Assembly (NCBI RefSeq): GCF_022458985.1
Contig: NC_061772.1
Span: 10,530,001-10,594,000 of the forward strand
From: Mugil cephalus
Taxonomy: Eukaryota > Chordata > Actinopteri > Mugiliformes > Mugilidae
Reading direction: 5' to 3'
Length of the DNA stretch: 64,000 bases
Part shown: piece after piece, positions 1-45,686 of the stretch
How positions within the stretch are numbered: position 1 is the stretch's first letter
Layout: every line of letters begins with the position of its first letter
Notes under the pieces: model-generated
Told to the model about the DNA's origin: nothing
What the model saw: only the letters and a program-made list of their open reading frames with translations
Databases searched by the model: none
Program-made: the position numbers and the translations under genes

Positions 1-218
1 TAGTGGAAAATAGGGAGGAAGGTTTACGATAAAAGAAAAAAATGAAGACTGGATTCATCTTCAGACTCATAGCAGCAAATGTTTTTGGCCAGTAAATATT
101 TTCATATGCACCGTCCTGGTATTAAGAGCAAAACTCAGCCCCATGGTCACATTCATTCACGTACATGCGTCTTTACTAGAGCAATGTTAATGGTCCCAAG
201 TTCAATGAACTCCACATA
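1..218. other. left-edge flank, nothing recognised
   Basis: AT-rich single-copy-looking DNA before the Tc1 relic. No coding, RNA or repeat signal is visible. Confidence 0.5.
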
Positions 219-1600
219 CAGTTGAGGTCAAGATTATTAGCCCCACTATGAAATTTTGAGTTTTTTTTTTTTCAAAAAAATTCCCAAGTGCTGTTGAACA
301 GATCAATAATTTTTGAATGCAGCTTTTCCAAACAGCCTAGTTTTATTTTGGATGCTTACATTAATTTACTTTGCTCACAGAAACAACAAAAAACAAAAAC
401 TGATGCTAATAGTCAATTGTGTATCCTTTACGGTGGAACAACACGCAGTTGTTTGTTGTAGTTTGTAATAAGTCTCTGGCACATCTCCTGAGGAATCCCG
501 GACCATTCTTCTTTGGCAAATCATTCAAGCTCCTCCAAATATGATGATCTTCTAGCATGGACCCTGGCCTTCACTTCACCCCACAGATTTTCAGTGGGAT
601 TAAAGTCAGGGCTTTGTGCTGGCCGGTCAAGAACGTTCACTTCGGGTCATTGTCAGGTTGGAAGACAAAATGACGACTCAGACCCAGTTTTGCTACTGAC
701 TGCTTGAGGTTTTCTTTCAGATTCTTCACATATCCTTCTTTCTTCAAGATTCCTTAAACATTGGAGAGATTCCCAGTTCTAGATGGACTGTAGCATCCCC
801 ACAGCATGATATTCCCACCACCATGTTTAACTGTGGAGATGGTGTTCTTTGGGTTATATGCCTCCTTTGTTTCTTCAGACATAAGCAACATCTCTACGGT
901 TTGGTCTCATTTGACCTCCAGTATGCATGGTCTTTCTCCAGATTGGCCTTGGCGTACTTCAGTCTGGTTTGAAGGTGTCTCTTCTGTAGAAGTGGAGTTT
1001 TTCTTGACCTGCATCCTTTCTGTACAGGGCTCCAGTGAGTTTCTAGTTTGACACTACAATTCCTGAGTTGGCTAAGTTATTAACTAGTATTTTGGTCTCA
1101 CTAGTTTTCTTTCCAGAGTCTTTGAAATCTTTCGCTTCCTACCTCTGCCAGACTAGTGGATCTCTTTGAATTTCTTGTTGACACGTCTCGCTCAACTTTT
1201 TGACACTTGGAAAAGCTGTGTTAACTTTGTATATCCTTCTCCTGCTTTGTGAGCACCAAAAATTCTTTTTCTCAAGTCTAAACTGAATTCAAGTGACAGC
1301 TCAAACCCTTAATGAGGTTTTTATACTGTGTGTAAAGTGTAGGACAACCTTTAGTTTTAACTTGATTGATTAATTACAAGCCGTGACCATTACAAAGTTA
1401 AACCACATGATTGCCCAACAGTGGTTTGAGCTTTTGCTAAATAAAAAGGTCAGTTCTTAAGAGGGGTAATAATTTTGACCCTGGTTGTTTTCAGTTTTTG
1501 TGAAATAATGTTGTTTCTGTGAGTGAGGTAAATGAATGTAAGCATCCAAAATAAAACTAGGCTGTTTGCAAAAGCTGCGTTCAACTGCAGATGAATGTCA
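219..1600 (-). mobile_element. degenerate Tc1-like transposon with long IR/DR ends
   Basis: The left end starts at CAGTTGAGGTCA after a TA (217-218). The segment about 318-400 recurs inverted at about 1495-1585 (both carry CAGCCTAGTTTTATTTTGG or its complement). The repeat GGTCAAnATTATTAnCCCC lies near the outer left end and inside the right arm (1463-1480), the IR/DR layout of Tc1 elements. Between them (about 430-1260), reverse-strand transposase remnants are recognisable, for example the QHDNDPK region near 640-665 and the DLNP-box region near 580-605, broken by stops and frameshifts. The outer right arm is missing, so the element is truncated beside the tacr2 3' end. Confidence 0.8.
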
Positions 1601-1650
1601 TTCTTCATGACTATCATCAGGCTTTCCCCTCTTTTTACTTGATGCAGTTT

Positions 1651-1656
1651 TTTAAT
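1651..1656 (-). terminator. candidate tacr2 poly(A) signal (ATTAAA)
   Basis: The minus strand reads ATTAAA about 80 nt past the tacr2 stop codon. No canonical AATAAA was seen between the stop and the Tc1 relic that begins near 1600, so this variant is the best nearby candidate. The transcript may instead run into the relic. Confidence 0.3.
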
Positions 1657-1736
1657 CATCAGCTCTTTGGGGCTTTGCCCAAAAACCCTTTTTGCCCTCC
1701 CATTCAGAATGTCCTCATCACGACTTCTCTCAACAA

Positions 1737-7396
<5,660 letters not shown>

Positions 7397-7490
7397 TGTG
7401 GTTCTTTCTTTATCTGGTCACAGAAACTTTATGAACAACTGTATGCGCGCTGTGCGTCATGCGTAATGAGCCACAATGAGGAATGGACTA

Positions 7491-7500
7491 CATATATTCT
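7491..7500 (-). promoter_or_regulatory. possible TATA-like element upstream of tacr2
   Basis: The minus strand reads AGAATATATG about 95-104 nt before the tacr2 ATG, a plausible distance for a TATA box plus a short 5' leader. The only support is the motif and its position. Confidence 0.25.
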
Positions 7501-10500
7501 CTTGAAGGAGGCTTTAAAATGAAAAAAACACACTGCTTTGGGTGTGTCTATCAATTCTAAATATCTAATTTATAATATCTATGTAGTACAGTCATACATT
7601 ACAACATTTTGGTTTTAAAGAATTTGCCTTCCTTGCAAATAAAGACTTGTTTCAGCTCACATTTGGCAATGATAATATGTTTCTTTGACTACAGTAAGTG
7701 CAGCAGTACAGGCGTAAAGATGTTTTACACAAGAATAAACCAACATGTCAGTCAAGTAATTGGTTTGCATTTCTCTTACCTGTTTTGTTGCGAGATCAGT
7801 TTTAACCTCTGCTCAGTCCATAAGTGTCCGAAAATTAGACTCCTTCAGCGCAATGGACACCCAGCTCCATCGAACAATGCATTAAGACATTTCACCGTGC
7901 TGTACACCCCCTTGCACACAGTCACATATACACTGTCCGTGTTTCTTCGCAGGAATGTGTAACTAGCCAAGGGTGAGACGCGCAGACAGTCAGGCACACG
8001 ACAGTGCGCATGGAGCTGTGCCAACTCCGCGCACAGAAGGAGAGAGGGGACGGCAGAAAGAGAATCAGAATAGCTCTGGTTCTCCTTCTTGCCGGGGCTG
8101 TTAAACGTTTCAGAAATAGCTGTTGGTGTGGGAAAGAGAGAATGAGTGAAAATTCAAAAACCGAAAAAAATGAATAAGGAATGGGAGGGTAGAGTAGAGG
8201 CGTGTGTCCGTGACTCCACAAGCAAAGGATTGATGTATATCATCAAGATGATGTGAGAACTTGGATTTAGAATGAGAAAGCTGTGTAAGGAAAGGGTTAA
8301 AGGGAGAAGGGGAAAAGATACAGCTACATTCCCTATTAATGCAGGTCAATCCCAATTTCTTCGGTTAAATAAGCCTTAAATCAACCTTAAAGTTCACTAA
8401 TTATAATTTCTTGGATTCCTGTACTCTTCGACTCACATACCCACACAGTAACCATCTGTACTCACTGGAGAGTGAGATTGTTTTCCTCGGGGGGTCGTTG
8501 TTGTCAATTTCCACAAGACTGTAGACCCCTGACACTGACAGGTGCTCATGGTTCTTTGCTGCTGCTTGTCTTTTGCAGCCTGTTTAAGATCTTGTTTTGA
8601 ATCATGCAGTTGATCGTTTTTGAGGATCTGTTAGAGGTTGTGCTATATATGTTCCTCTTGCCTTGTCCATTAACCAGCTCCACTTGAAAAGCAGATAGGT
8701 GGCCCTGTGAGTAATATTTTTGATGTCGGAATCAGGTTGAGGATTTGTCAGAGGTAAAGCGTTGATTGCCAGTGCTGTCACACTTCCAAAGTCAAGATCT
8801 GTGTTTGTAGATCCTAAGAGCCACACATTTAAAAATTTCAGTAAGAGGTGTTGATGGGAAACATGACAAAACACAGAAACTGAATCGCTGCTAACATTCT
8901 GGTTTAACAATGTAAACTTAAATAAAAGTATTAAAACAACATATGTGTTTTAGTCAAATACAGTATCTGTTGTATTTGCATATGCTGTACAACAGCTGGC
9001 GGAGTTTCTCATCATGCCAGTTTTTTTTTTTTTGTATTTGAAGAGATTGCACTTCTCTTCAAATTTCTGAAAAGAGGCATGGTATTGTTTAGTTCACTAA
9101 CTTTATTAATGTTTTTGTTCAATAATCCAACAGCTGGTCAACTGTGATGTTACCTACGTGTTTTCGCTGCCTCTCTTTCTCACCTAACGATTTGTTCCTT
9201 GCATGTCTGCTCCTTTCGTCACCCCCTCACTCAGGGGAAATCTCCTGTTTGTGTTAGCGTGTGTTTGCACGGAAACAAGTGAACACAGTAGCCTGCTGAG
9301 TTCTGTCTTTTCTCAGTTGTGTGTGTACAGTATGCACTGCATGTGTGTACTTTCACATGATCACACATCCTCATTAACCAATAGGGTCTAGTGAAGGACA
9401 TGTTGGAAGATGCAGGCAGGGATAACAGGGATTCGAAACTGGTGTAGCCTACTATAGAAAAAGAGTGACATTGCCTCAAGTCCTTTGTTTCAAGTTTGCA
9501 CCTGAACACATCTTGGAGAGTAAATCCGGCTCTTGACGTGCGTGAAATTATTTGCACATATTTACAAGTAAGGCAAAGGAACCAAATCCAGATCCAAAAT
9601 AAATCAGATTACGTTCTCAGAATACAAACATAGTTTGATAAAACCTGGAATTGTACAGGTCTGCTTTGCTCTGGCATTGCCCAGCCCAAGGTCGTTTACA
9701 TGTGGAAGAAGATAAGAAATGGTGATAAATTAAGAATAACAGTACGAACATGTGAAAACAGTGATTTGCTTGACTGAACAGCCAATCAGGCATCAGATGC
9801 AGCAGGCGTTATCGGCTGAGGGACTGCTGACTAGAGTTGGCCAGAGCCACAGGTGCACGCAGCATGCACAGCGTATGGTGACTGGTCTAGCAGATACTTA
9901 AAAATTCTCATAATTTAGCTCCATAAGTTAGCTGTATATTGATAGGTGGTTCTTGTGTTTTGTGTCAGTCTTATAGTTAAACCTTTGATGCCATGTAGTA
10001 TGTATTTACAGTATATATGGTGCAGCACAGACAATTAAGTTAATGTGCATGCATTTTCTGGCTACAATGTGTGTTTTGTCTTAAATACTAGTTAAGAGAA
10101 CCAGACTTATATGCAGATAAGTCTAGAATAAAAAAACAAACAAACAAAAAACAAACAAACAAAAAGCATTTGAAACACTTTCATCCTGTACATTTCACGT
10201 CGGTAAGATTTCTATATGACCCGTCTATTTATGTCTGTTTATGTCTGAATGTACTCTCTGCTGCATTAGGAGGCCACCACTAGGAGGCATAGTTACATTT
10301 TTGTGTCACTTAACTGTGTAAAACATAATTTCTTTCTACGTCAGAAATCAATATTGAAAAGGCAGTGAAAATAACTGTGTTAAAGTATGAGTCACCAGCT
10401 TCTATTTGAGACAATTAAAACCAAAGCCTGTTAAGTCATATCGTGTTTGATATCGGGCTACTGACTTATACGTGTGCAGGCCCAGGGTGGGGTAATTACC

Positions 10501-10753
10501 AGGGTTAACCAGACAACATTACAGTTTACATGCTGACGAAACTGCACTGTGCCGTCAAACCAGTTGAACAGGTGTCTGATTAGGGAATTTTTATTTATTT
10601 ATTTATAAGAATAGAGTATTAAATGAGCCAACCATTTCTGACTTCGTATATGTAAATCGTAGTATGCCCCGAGCCTCCGGATCATTGTAGCCCACAGCCC
10701 CCCTATACATTCAGCCATCACTCCCGCGCGCGCTTGCAGGTGTGCTGGCTGAC

Positions 10754-10781
10754 GTTGACAACGCGGAAGTGCGTTGTCAAC
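10754..10781 (+). promoter_or_regulatory. perfect 11-bp hairpin around an ETS core, upstream of the tspan15 ATG
   Basis: Left arm GTTGACAACGC (10754-10764), loop GGAAGT (10765-10770) and right arm GCGTTGTCAAC (10771-10781) form a perfect inverted repeat ending 50 nt before the start codon. Each arm holds a near-palindrome GTTGnCAAC, and the centre reads GCGGAAGTG, an ETS/GABP-type core. It could act as duplex DNA in the promoter or as a stem in the 5' UTR. The transcription start is not known from sequence alone. Confidence 0.55.
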
Positions 10782-10831
10782 AATTCAGAATTCACGGAGC
10801 AACAGCAGACAGCTGTCCCCCGTCGGCTACG

Positions 10832-38783
<27,952 letters not shown>

Positions 38784-41048
38784 TGAAGACAGAAATCAGC
38801 AGGCGCCGCATAATGGACCCGAGCCAACACTTCAATGCGTTCACCGTTTTCAGACTCCAGATTGCTTAGGGTTGGACATTAAAGGGTTTTTCAGGGTTCA
38901 CTCCTCTGTCAATTATTAATTAATCTGCTGAAACACCGCCTTCTAATGGATGAGTGGGGAAGAAGTGCTCGTTTATAAAGGTGCTTTTAGCTGCAGTGTA
39001 CCTCACACACAGTCTCAGGGAAAAACACAGGAACCAGCGCAACCACTTGCTCTTCTTGCTCGTCGTGCTGTGACGTGAATATTGTCTGCTCGGTTTGAAA
39101 TGGGCAGTCACAAACACGGCTCTGACTCACTTTCTTGCTTGTATTTGTATTTTTTATTTGACTTTTTTATAAGCAGCTATTGGTGATGTTGTGATAAAAC
39201 CCTGAAATGCAAACTATTGTCGGCTGAGACACTATTTACTTCTTTTGTACAACCTGTATTTTAGACAATTGCTTATTTTTAAATTAATCTAACAATGATT
39301 TATTACAGACAATTTATTTAGTAAAGCCTTAACTTTGACTTTCAGCTCAACATACAAACTGAAGCGCTGCCATATCAGATTATCATTGGTGTATTGGTAT
39401 TAATAAAAAAGTGCCACTTTAGCAAAGTATAGCACTGACAAGTCAAGAGGGGTATTGTGGTATTGTGGGTTATTGTGAAGCATAGCAACACTGTCTCCTA
39501 GAAATTATATTAATATATTACCGTTAAATGCATGGAGATCATGAAGAAACGTTCACAAGAACAAATCTGCTACAAATTATTCATAAATAAAAATGAAGCT
39601 GTTGCAAAGTGCACGCAGGACTCGGGATTAAATCTGTGTCGAGTCCTGAGCTTTATACACCCTTCATCAACCCAGAGCATCTCCTTACAATTGTCTCATG
39701 TCTGACTGTACTTGAGAAGATGTTGCCACTGAAAATAAACCTTCCTCTAAAAGCAGATTTAGCAAAATCCGCAAAAATAAATAATAAAATTCCCAGGATA
39801 CAGTGTTGCATTAAATAGCCTGACCAGTACGTGTTGTACAGAACACATCATATTTTATTGTTAAGATTTATATATGGACACTGGTCCTGACGTAACTGAA
39901 TGAAATAAATATAATGTGATACTAATCTTTGATGTGAAGTTGGAACCTTAAACCAAAGAACAAATCTGTGTTGTATCTCAGCTTGTGTTTTTTTTTATGT
40001 GACTGCACTCTACATTTTTTATGACACGTTCACAACCATTTGAAGTTGGTTCATTTCAGGTCTTGCCTGTATTCAACCAGTCTAGCCCAGTTTGCTTAAG
40101 TTTCAGCTTGGTCATGGTTAGACCATAACTTGTATATATCAGTAGGTTAAGGGTTTTTTTTTTGTTTGTTTGTTTGTTTTTTAATATGTGCCACAGTTAC
40201 TGTCTGCTTCAAACATTAAGACTGCACTCACACACAATGATTCGTCTTACATAAAACGACGCCTTCTTTCTGAGTAAATCGCAGTGAGAAATGTTTCGTA
40301 ATGATAAGAAAGCCTTTGTTTGTTTTTATTATTCACTTGTGACTTGGGTTAATTCATTTGTCTCATTAAAGCCTAACTAATGGAGGCAGGTTAAGGGATT
40401 AGTTTGACTAATGAATGATTTACAGCAATTTTTATTTGAAACCAAATGCTCCTCTATAATGTTTTGCTCTCATTCATGACATTTAATATGTATATTTGCT
40501 GTTAATTTATACCGTACTACACTAAACCTAAACTGTGTTTCAGTTAAAGTGCCAGTGTTGACTTTCTAACAGAGACGTATACATGTGAAGTTATGTTAGT
40601 TTAACAGTGGCTTGGACATTCAGCTTACCTTCCGTGTGTGTTGCCATGTGCTATGTATACATCATCTGTCACGAGCTTTACTTCACACAATCGTGGGTGG
40701 CCTCGCCGGCAACAGCATCATCTGGGTTTAAAAGTAAGTCTTCTGGTAACTATGAATTGGATCAGCTGAAAGAAGCGTGTTTTTAAAATGGTTTGAAAGT
40801 GGAAAATAAAAGTATTTTGTGCTGTGTAATGAGTTGTGTGGTCTGCTGAGTGTATTACTATGAACTGTAGATCCTCCTGTTTAAGGATATTTGGGGGTGG
40901 GATGGCTGTTAAATGAGTGATGATATTATACTGTTTGTTATTTGGGGTAGGCTTCATCCTGAGTGTCTAAATTCTTTATGTGAAAATGTGAACATATCAG
41001 TATTTTGATGAAAAATAGAAACAAACCCGGTAGTTAAAATTAATACTA
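38784..41048. other. tspan15 3' UTR and adjacent intergenic DNA
   Basis: AT-rich, with several AATAAA hexamers and a TTTG-rich stretch near 40151-40180. No further gene is seen. Confidence 0.6.
39402..39407 (+). terminator. candidate tspan15 poly(A) signal (AATAAA)
   Basis: First canonical AATAAA after the stop codon, which would give a 3' UTR of about 0.65 kb. Further AATAAA hexamers downstream (near 39586, 39735, 39905 and 40807) are alternatives. Confidence 0.35.
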
Positions 41049-42657
41049 CAGGTGCTGGCCAGTAAATTAGAATATCATCAAAAAGTTGAATTATTTCAGT
41101 AATTCCATTCAAAAGGTGAAACTTGTATACTGTATACTTTCCTTCCACACATAGTGATATATTTCAAGTGTTTATTCATTTTCATTTTTATTATTACAAC
41201 TGACAGCTAATGAAAACACCAAATTCAGTATTCAGAAAATTAGAATATTCTGAAAAGGCTCAATATAGAAGACACCTGGTGCCACACTAATCAGCTGATT
41301 AACTCAAAACACCTGAATAGGCCTTTAAAAGGTTCCTCAGTCTTGTTCTGAAGGCTCCACAATCATGGGGAAGACTTCTGACTTAACAGTTGTCCAAAAG
41401 ACGACCATTGACACCTTGTACAAGGAGGGCAAGACACAAAAGTTGATTGCTAAAGAAGCTGGCTGTTCGCAGAGCTCTGTGTCCAAGCACATTAACAGAC
41501 AGGTGAAGGGACAGAAAAAATGTGGTAGAAAAAAGTGTACAAGCTCTAGGGATAACCGCACCCTGCAGAGAATTGTGACGACAAACCCATTCAAAAATGT
41601 GGGGGAGATCCACAAAGAGTGGACTGCAGCTGGAGTCAGCGCTTCAAGAACCACCACGAAGAGACGCATGAAAGACATGGGATTCAGCTGTCGCATTCCG
41701 TGTGTCAAGCCACTCTTGAACAAGAAACAACATAAGAAGCGTCTCGCCTGGGCCAAGGATAAAAAGGACTGGACTGCTGCTGAGTGGTCCAAAGTTATGT
41801 TTTCTGATGAAAGCAAATTTTGCATTTCCTTTGGAAATCAAGGACCCAGAGTCTGGAGGAAGAGCGGAGAAGCACAGAATCCACGTTGCATGAGGTCCAG
41901 TGTAAAGTTTCCACCGTCAGTGATGGTGTGGGGTGCCATGTCATCTGCCGGTGTTGGCCCACTCTGTTTCCTGAGGTCCAAGGTCAATGCAGCTGTCTAC
42001 CAGGAAGTTTTAGAGCACTTCATGCTTCCTGCTGCTGACCAACTTTATGGAGATGCAGATTTCACTTTTCAACAGGACTTGGCACCTGCACACAGTGCCA
42101 ACACCACCAGTACCTGGTTCAAGGACCATGGTATCCCTGTCCTTGATTGGCCAGCAAACTCGCCTGACCTTAACCCCATAGAAAATCTATGGGGTATTGT
42201 GAAGCGGAAGATGCAATGCGCTAGACCCAACAATGCAGAGGAGCTGAAGACGACTATCAGAGCAACCTGGGCTCTCATAACACCTGAGCAGTGCCACAGA
42301 CTGATCGAGTCCATGCCACGCCGCATTAATGCAGTGATTGAGGCAAAAGGAGCCCCGACTAAGTATTGAGTGCTATACATGCGCATGCTTTTCATGTTCA
42401 TTCTTTTCAGTTGGCCAACATTTCTAAAAAAAACATTTTTTTCATTGGCCTTTTCAATATTCAAATTTTTTGAGATGCCAAATTTGGAGTTTTCATTAGT
42501 TGTCACTTATAAATATCAAAATTAAAAGAAATAAACATTGGAAATACATCGGTCTGTGTGCATTGCATGAATATAATGTACAAATTTCACTTTTTGAATG
42601 GAATTACTGAGATAAATCAAGTTTTTGATGATATTCTAATTTACTGGCCAGCACCTG
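41049..42657 (+). mobile_element. full-length Tc1-like transposon, second family
   Basis: This 1609-bp element starts CAGGTGCTGGCCAGTAAATT, ends with its inverse and is flanked by TA (41047-41048, 42658-42659). The terminal inverted repeats of about 210 bp (41049-41260, 42446-42657) are imperfect: about six differences in the first 80 bp. TTAGAATAT recurs at the inner and outer ends as IR/DR repeats. It carries one intact transposase frame. The family differs from the element at 30.7 kb in ends and protein, so the two are not duplicates of each other. Confidence 0.95.
41365..42369 (+). CDS. Tc1-like transposase, 334 aa, catalytic triad intact
   Basis: DD34E cut-and-paste transposase. Residues 1-105 form the paired-like HTH region, starting MGKTSDLT, with the basic segment KKCGRKK at about 51-57. 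The triad is complete: D148 (FSDESK), D238 (QQDLAPAH) and E273 (DLNPIENLWG), with 34 residues between the last two. The frame has no stop or shift and ends in PTKY, the usual Tc1-like C-terminus. The long open frames on the opposite strand are shadows. With recognisable ends and TA flanks, this is a candidate autonomous element. Activity cannot be judged from sequence alone, and the divergence of the two arms argues for some age. Confidence 0.93.
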   Translation: MGKTSDLTVVQKTTIDTLYKEGKTQKLIAKEAGCSQSSVSKHINRQVKGQKKCGRKKCTSSRDNRTLQRIVTTNPFKNVGEIHKEWTAAGVSASRTTTKRRMKDMGFSCRIPCVKPLLNKKQHKKRLAWAKDKKDWTAAEWSKVMFSDESKFCISFGNQGPRVWRKSGEAQNPRCMRSSVKFPPSVMVWGAMSSAGVGPLCFLRSKVNAAVYQEVLEHFMLPAADQLYGDADFTFQQDLAPAHSANTTSTWFKDHGIPVLDWPANSPDLNPIENLWGIVKRKMQCARPNNAEELKTTIRATWALITPEQCHRLIESMPRRINAVIEAKGAPTKY

Positions 42658-45647
42658 TAATAGTAGCAGCGGTGACGTGTGAATACCAGTTTCATCTGTC
42701 CAAAAGTGCTATAGCTCAAAAAGTATAAAGGACAGATTAGATATTTATATGTATAATGTGTTCACACATGGGCAAATTTGTGTATCTTACAACTTGAATG
42801 ACTAGCAATGGTTAGAAAATGGGTCCAAAATGAGAAATTAAAGCATTTTATCGTCTACTACTGCCACTACTACCAAAAAGATCAACCATGTCAAAGGGTA
42901 AAAGATGCATGAAAATGTTGGGAAAACACAAAATAAGTAAATATTTAAATCCAGGCACATGAATCCAGAGTCTATAGTGTAATATTAGCTGCAAAATCTC
43001 ATCATTCCCGGTGAGAACACGAACCAGCGTTTTAATCCGCGGGTCCAACAATCAGTCCAGGTTGACTTGATTCAAGCTTGACAAACAGTCTGAATGAATA
43101 ATTTGATCATCTGCTTGATTAAAAGCAGCATTCTGTTATTACAAGAATTCATTTCAGACACATTACCATGAAGGAAGTTTGCTTCTCATGCACAGGCGCT
43201 CTGGTTACACTAATGTCTTCCACTGCTTTACACATCAGAGGAGCTTGTGTGGAAAGTGCCCCGGTAATGAGGGTGGAGTGTCCAGAGTGGTTTGGTGTTT
43301 ATCTCTTCTATTGTCTGTCTTCCTCTCACCCCCGCTGATTGGAGGACTTCCTGCTGATTGGAGCCCATTAATATTTTACTTTCATAAAATCACGTTGCTC
43401 CCTCAGCAGCTCGAAGGGAAGACACCGTTGTGAATGCTGTGCTATGTTACACCAAAGTTCAAATCAATAATCCCAGTAGTGCAGGTAAATATAATTGTTG
43501 CTGTGGATTTAATGCAGTTTAATGGTGTGATCCCATTGTAAAACACACATTTTATTCATCTCTCTGATTGCACTTGTTGTGTTTTTGCTTTGCAAAAATC
43601 AGAATAAAGGCCAGTGTCCTATCTATGTGCAAGCAGTGTTGTCACCGTGTCACCAGTGAATGGTGTGATCATGTAGCCGGAGCGAGAGAAGTGTTCGACG
43701 CGTTTATAGTCCAAAAAGCATTCAGCATGTTTGCCCTTGGGAATGAGACATGATGGACCATCCTGCCTCATTAGCAGCCAAATGTGGCCTGATGCAAATT
43801 TGCAAGTCATCTAGCTTTAAGGTTATGGCCTTCACTTTATGAAAGCTGGATTATATTAAAATAAATTTCAGATGCTTTTTACAAGTTAGTCTTTTTGTCA
43901 GCCCACAAAAAAAAGCACTGATACGAAATAAAAATATTTCCTTTCTGAAATACCTGTTTTCTAGAGATTGGGTTTATTCTGCACAACAGAGGAAACATAA
44001 ATATTGTGCGACTTCCTTTACTGGCAGTGTATGTAAATTATGCGTTGGTAAAACATCCATTAGAGATACAATCTTGTCTGTTTAATTAGGTCCTTAATTT
44101 GTATCAGTTATGATGACATTTTAATATCTGTAGATTAAATGTCTAGTAGGGGAAACTACAAACTACTGTTTGTTACTGTTTGTTAAAAAAAATAAAATAA
44201 AATGACCCACACAAACTGTCTCCATGCATCTTTGTAATATGGTTTCAGTACTAGCATTAACAGTCTATGATGAAATTCCACAGACCAACAGATCAATAGC
44301 CAGCTCCAAAATATATTTTCTAAGTTTAAGATGAAACATTAAGCTTCCAGTGTGGCATTTAAATTCCTACTGAGCAGTATCTGCTTCATCAGTGTTCGAT
44401 ACAAACACAATCTTGTTCCCCTGTTGCTTATTTTTGCAACATCAGTGCTGCCTTTTGCGTATGAGAATGAAGCGCGTTTGTGGGAGCAGGGGAGTAGATT
44501 TGCGATTGGAGATGATTTCTGTTTTTGTTTGCCTCCGCTGTGGATCGTCACTCACCTGGCTCTGAGCTGACCTGCATGACCGTCAGTAATCTCTCCCCCA
44601 GTCTGACTCATTTCTTTGACTTTCACTTCTCCTTATCACCCTTTCACACCCCTTCATATGAGGAGAACAGGAGAGGAATGTGGCCTTATATGACCGAACT
44701 TGACGTGGTTTCGGCAGCAGGCGGCATACACCGTATATATATCAGTTTTATGTTTCACAAGTACTTCATAGTTTTACAGTTTGTTTAAAGGTCCTCTGTG
44801 GATTTATCTCTCTCTTTGTCCCAGTCTGTCCCAGACTTGCCCGGTGACGTTTAGGGCCCCGTCGTTTCTTTATTCTAGTTTTTTGCTGAATTTAATAGTT
44901 TGTGACTCTGACTTTCCTCCCATGGCATTTTTGTACAAACTCCAAATTGTAAAGCAGTGACTCACCGTTATCTGCCAAGTCTGAATCGAGTGAATCAGAA
45001 GACGTTTGTCAAATTTAGTTTGATTATTATCAACAGGTTGAATCCTGCAAACATCCTGGAAATATAAATCACTTCTTTCTGTGGAGGAGCGCACAAGACG
45101 TTGGGAACTTATCTAAAATCTGCAGTACGGGCACACGGAGCAGAAAAGCTGACTCAGCAGCTGTTGTTGTGTCGCTGTACTCGAACTAAAAACAGTCATT
45201 TTACCTCTAACAGCATAGGAGTTGTTGGTCTACCGCTGTGAGACTAACTTCCATCTAACAGCTGCTCATTCTGGTCAGCTCTTGATCTGAAGAGCTAAAC
45301 AACTGAAGTGGTGTTACATCAGCAACTCCACTGTCGTGTGAGGTAGATTTACTGTTTTTGTCAAGGAAGGATTTACAGAGAGCATAGATCAATATAATTG
45401 CGTCACTTTCCTGCGATCATATCCTAAATATAGTGGACACTAAATCGGATATAGACTGTTTTCTAAAGCTAGGCCTTATTTTAGATAACACAATACATTT
45501 TGCTGCTGATCCCAGAACGATGGCCACAATGACAGTATATACAGAGCGTGTGTGTTGGTCTTACCAATGGCACATTGGTGTAGCTCTTGCAGTGTCATTA
45601 ATCTTATGTGTCAAACTCAACACACAGAAACCAGCACCCACCAAGAC

Positions 45648-45651
<4 letters not shown>

Positions 45652-45683
<32 letters not shown>
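45652..45683. repeat. (CA)n microsatellite
   Basis: About 16 uninterrupted CA units. Confidence 0.95.

Positions 45684-45686
<3 letters not shown>

Larger units (their letters stand above)
7397..10831. other. intergenic region between head-to-head tacr2 and tspan15
   Basis: A 3.4 kb divergent interval containing the upstream regions and 5' leaders of both genes. It has poly-T near 9021, an AAAC-rich stretch (10131-10165) and a GC-rich, CpG-bearing stretch just before tspan15 (10670-10831). The open frames here have no recognisable product. Confidence 0.7.

Noticed and set aside
8110-8910. Several open frames of 80-100 aa between tacr2 and tspan15
   Set aside because: No recognisable domain, coding bias or splice context.
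10742-10831. In-frame extension of tspan15 upstream of its ATG
   Set aside because: It would need a GTG start. The ATG at 10832 aligns with the start of the human protein.
41337-41825. 162-aa minus-strand open frame
   Set aside because: Antisense shadow of the second Tc1 transposase.
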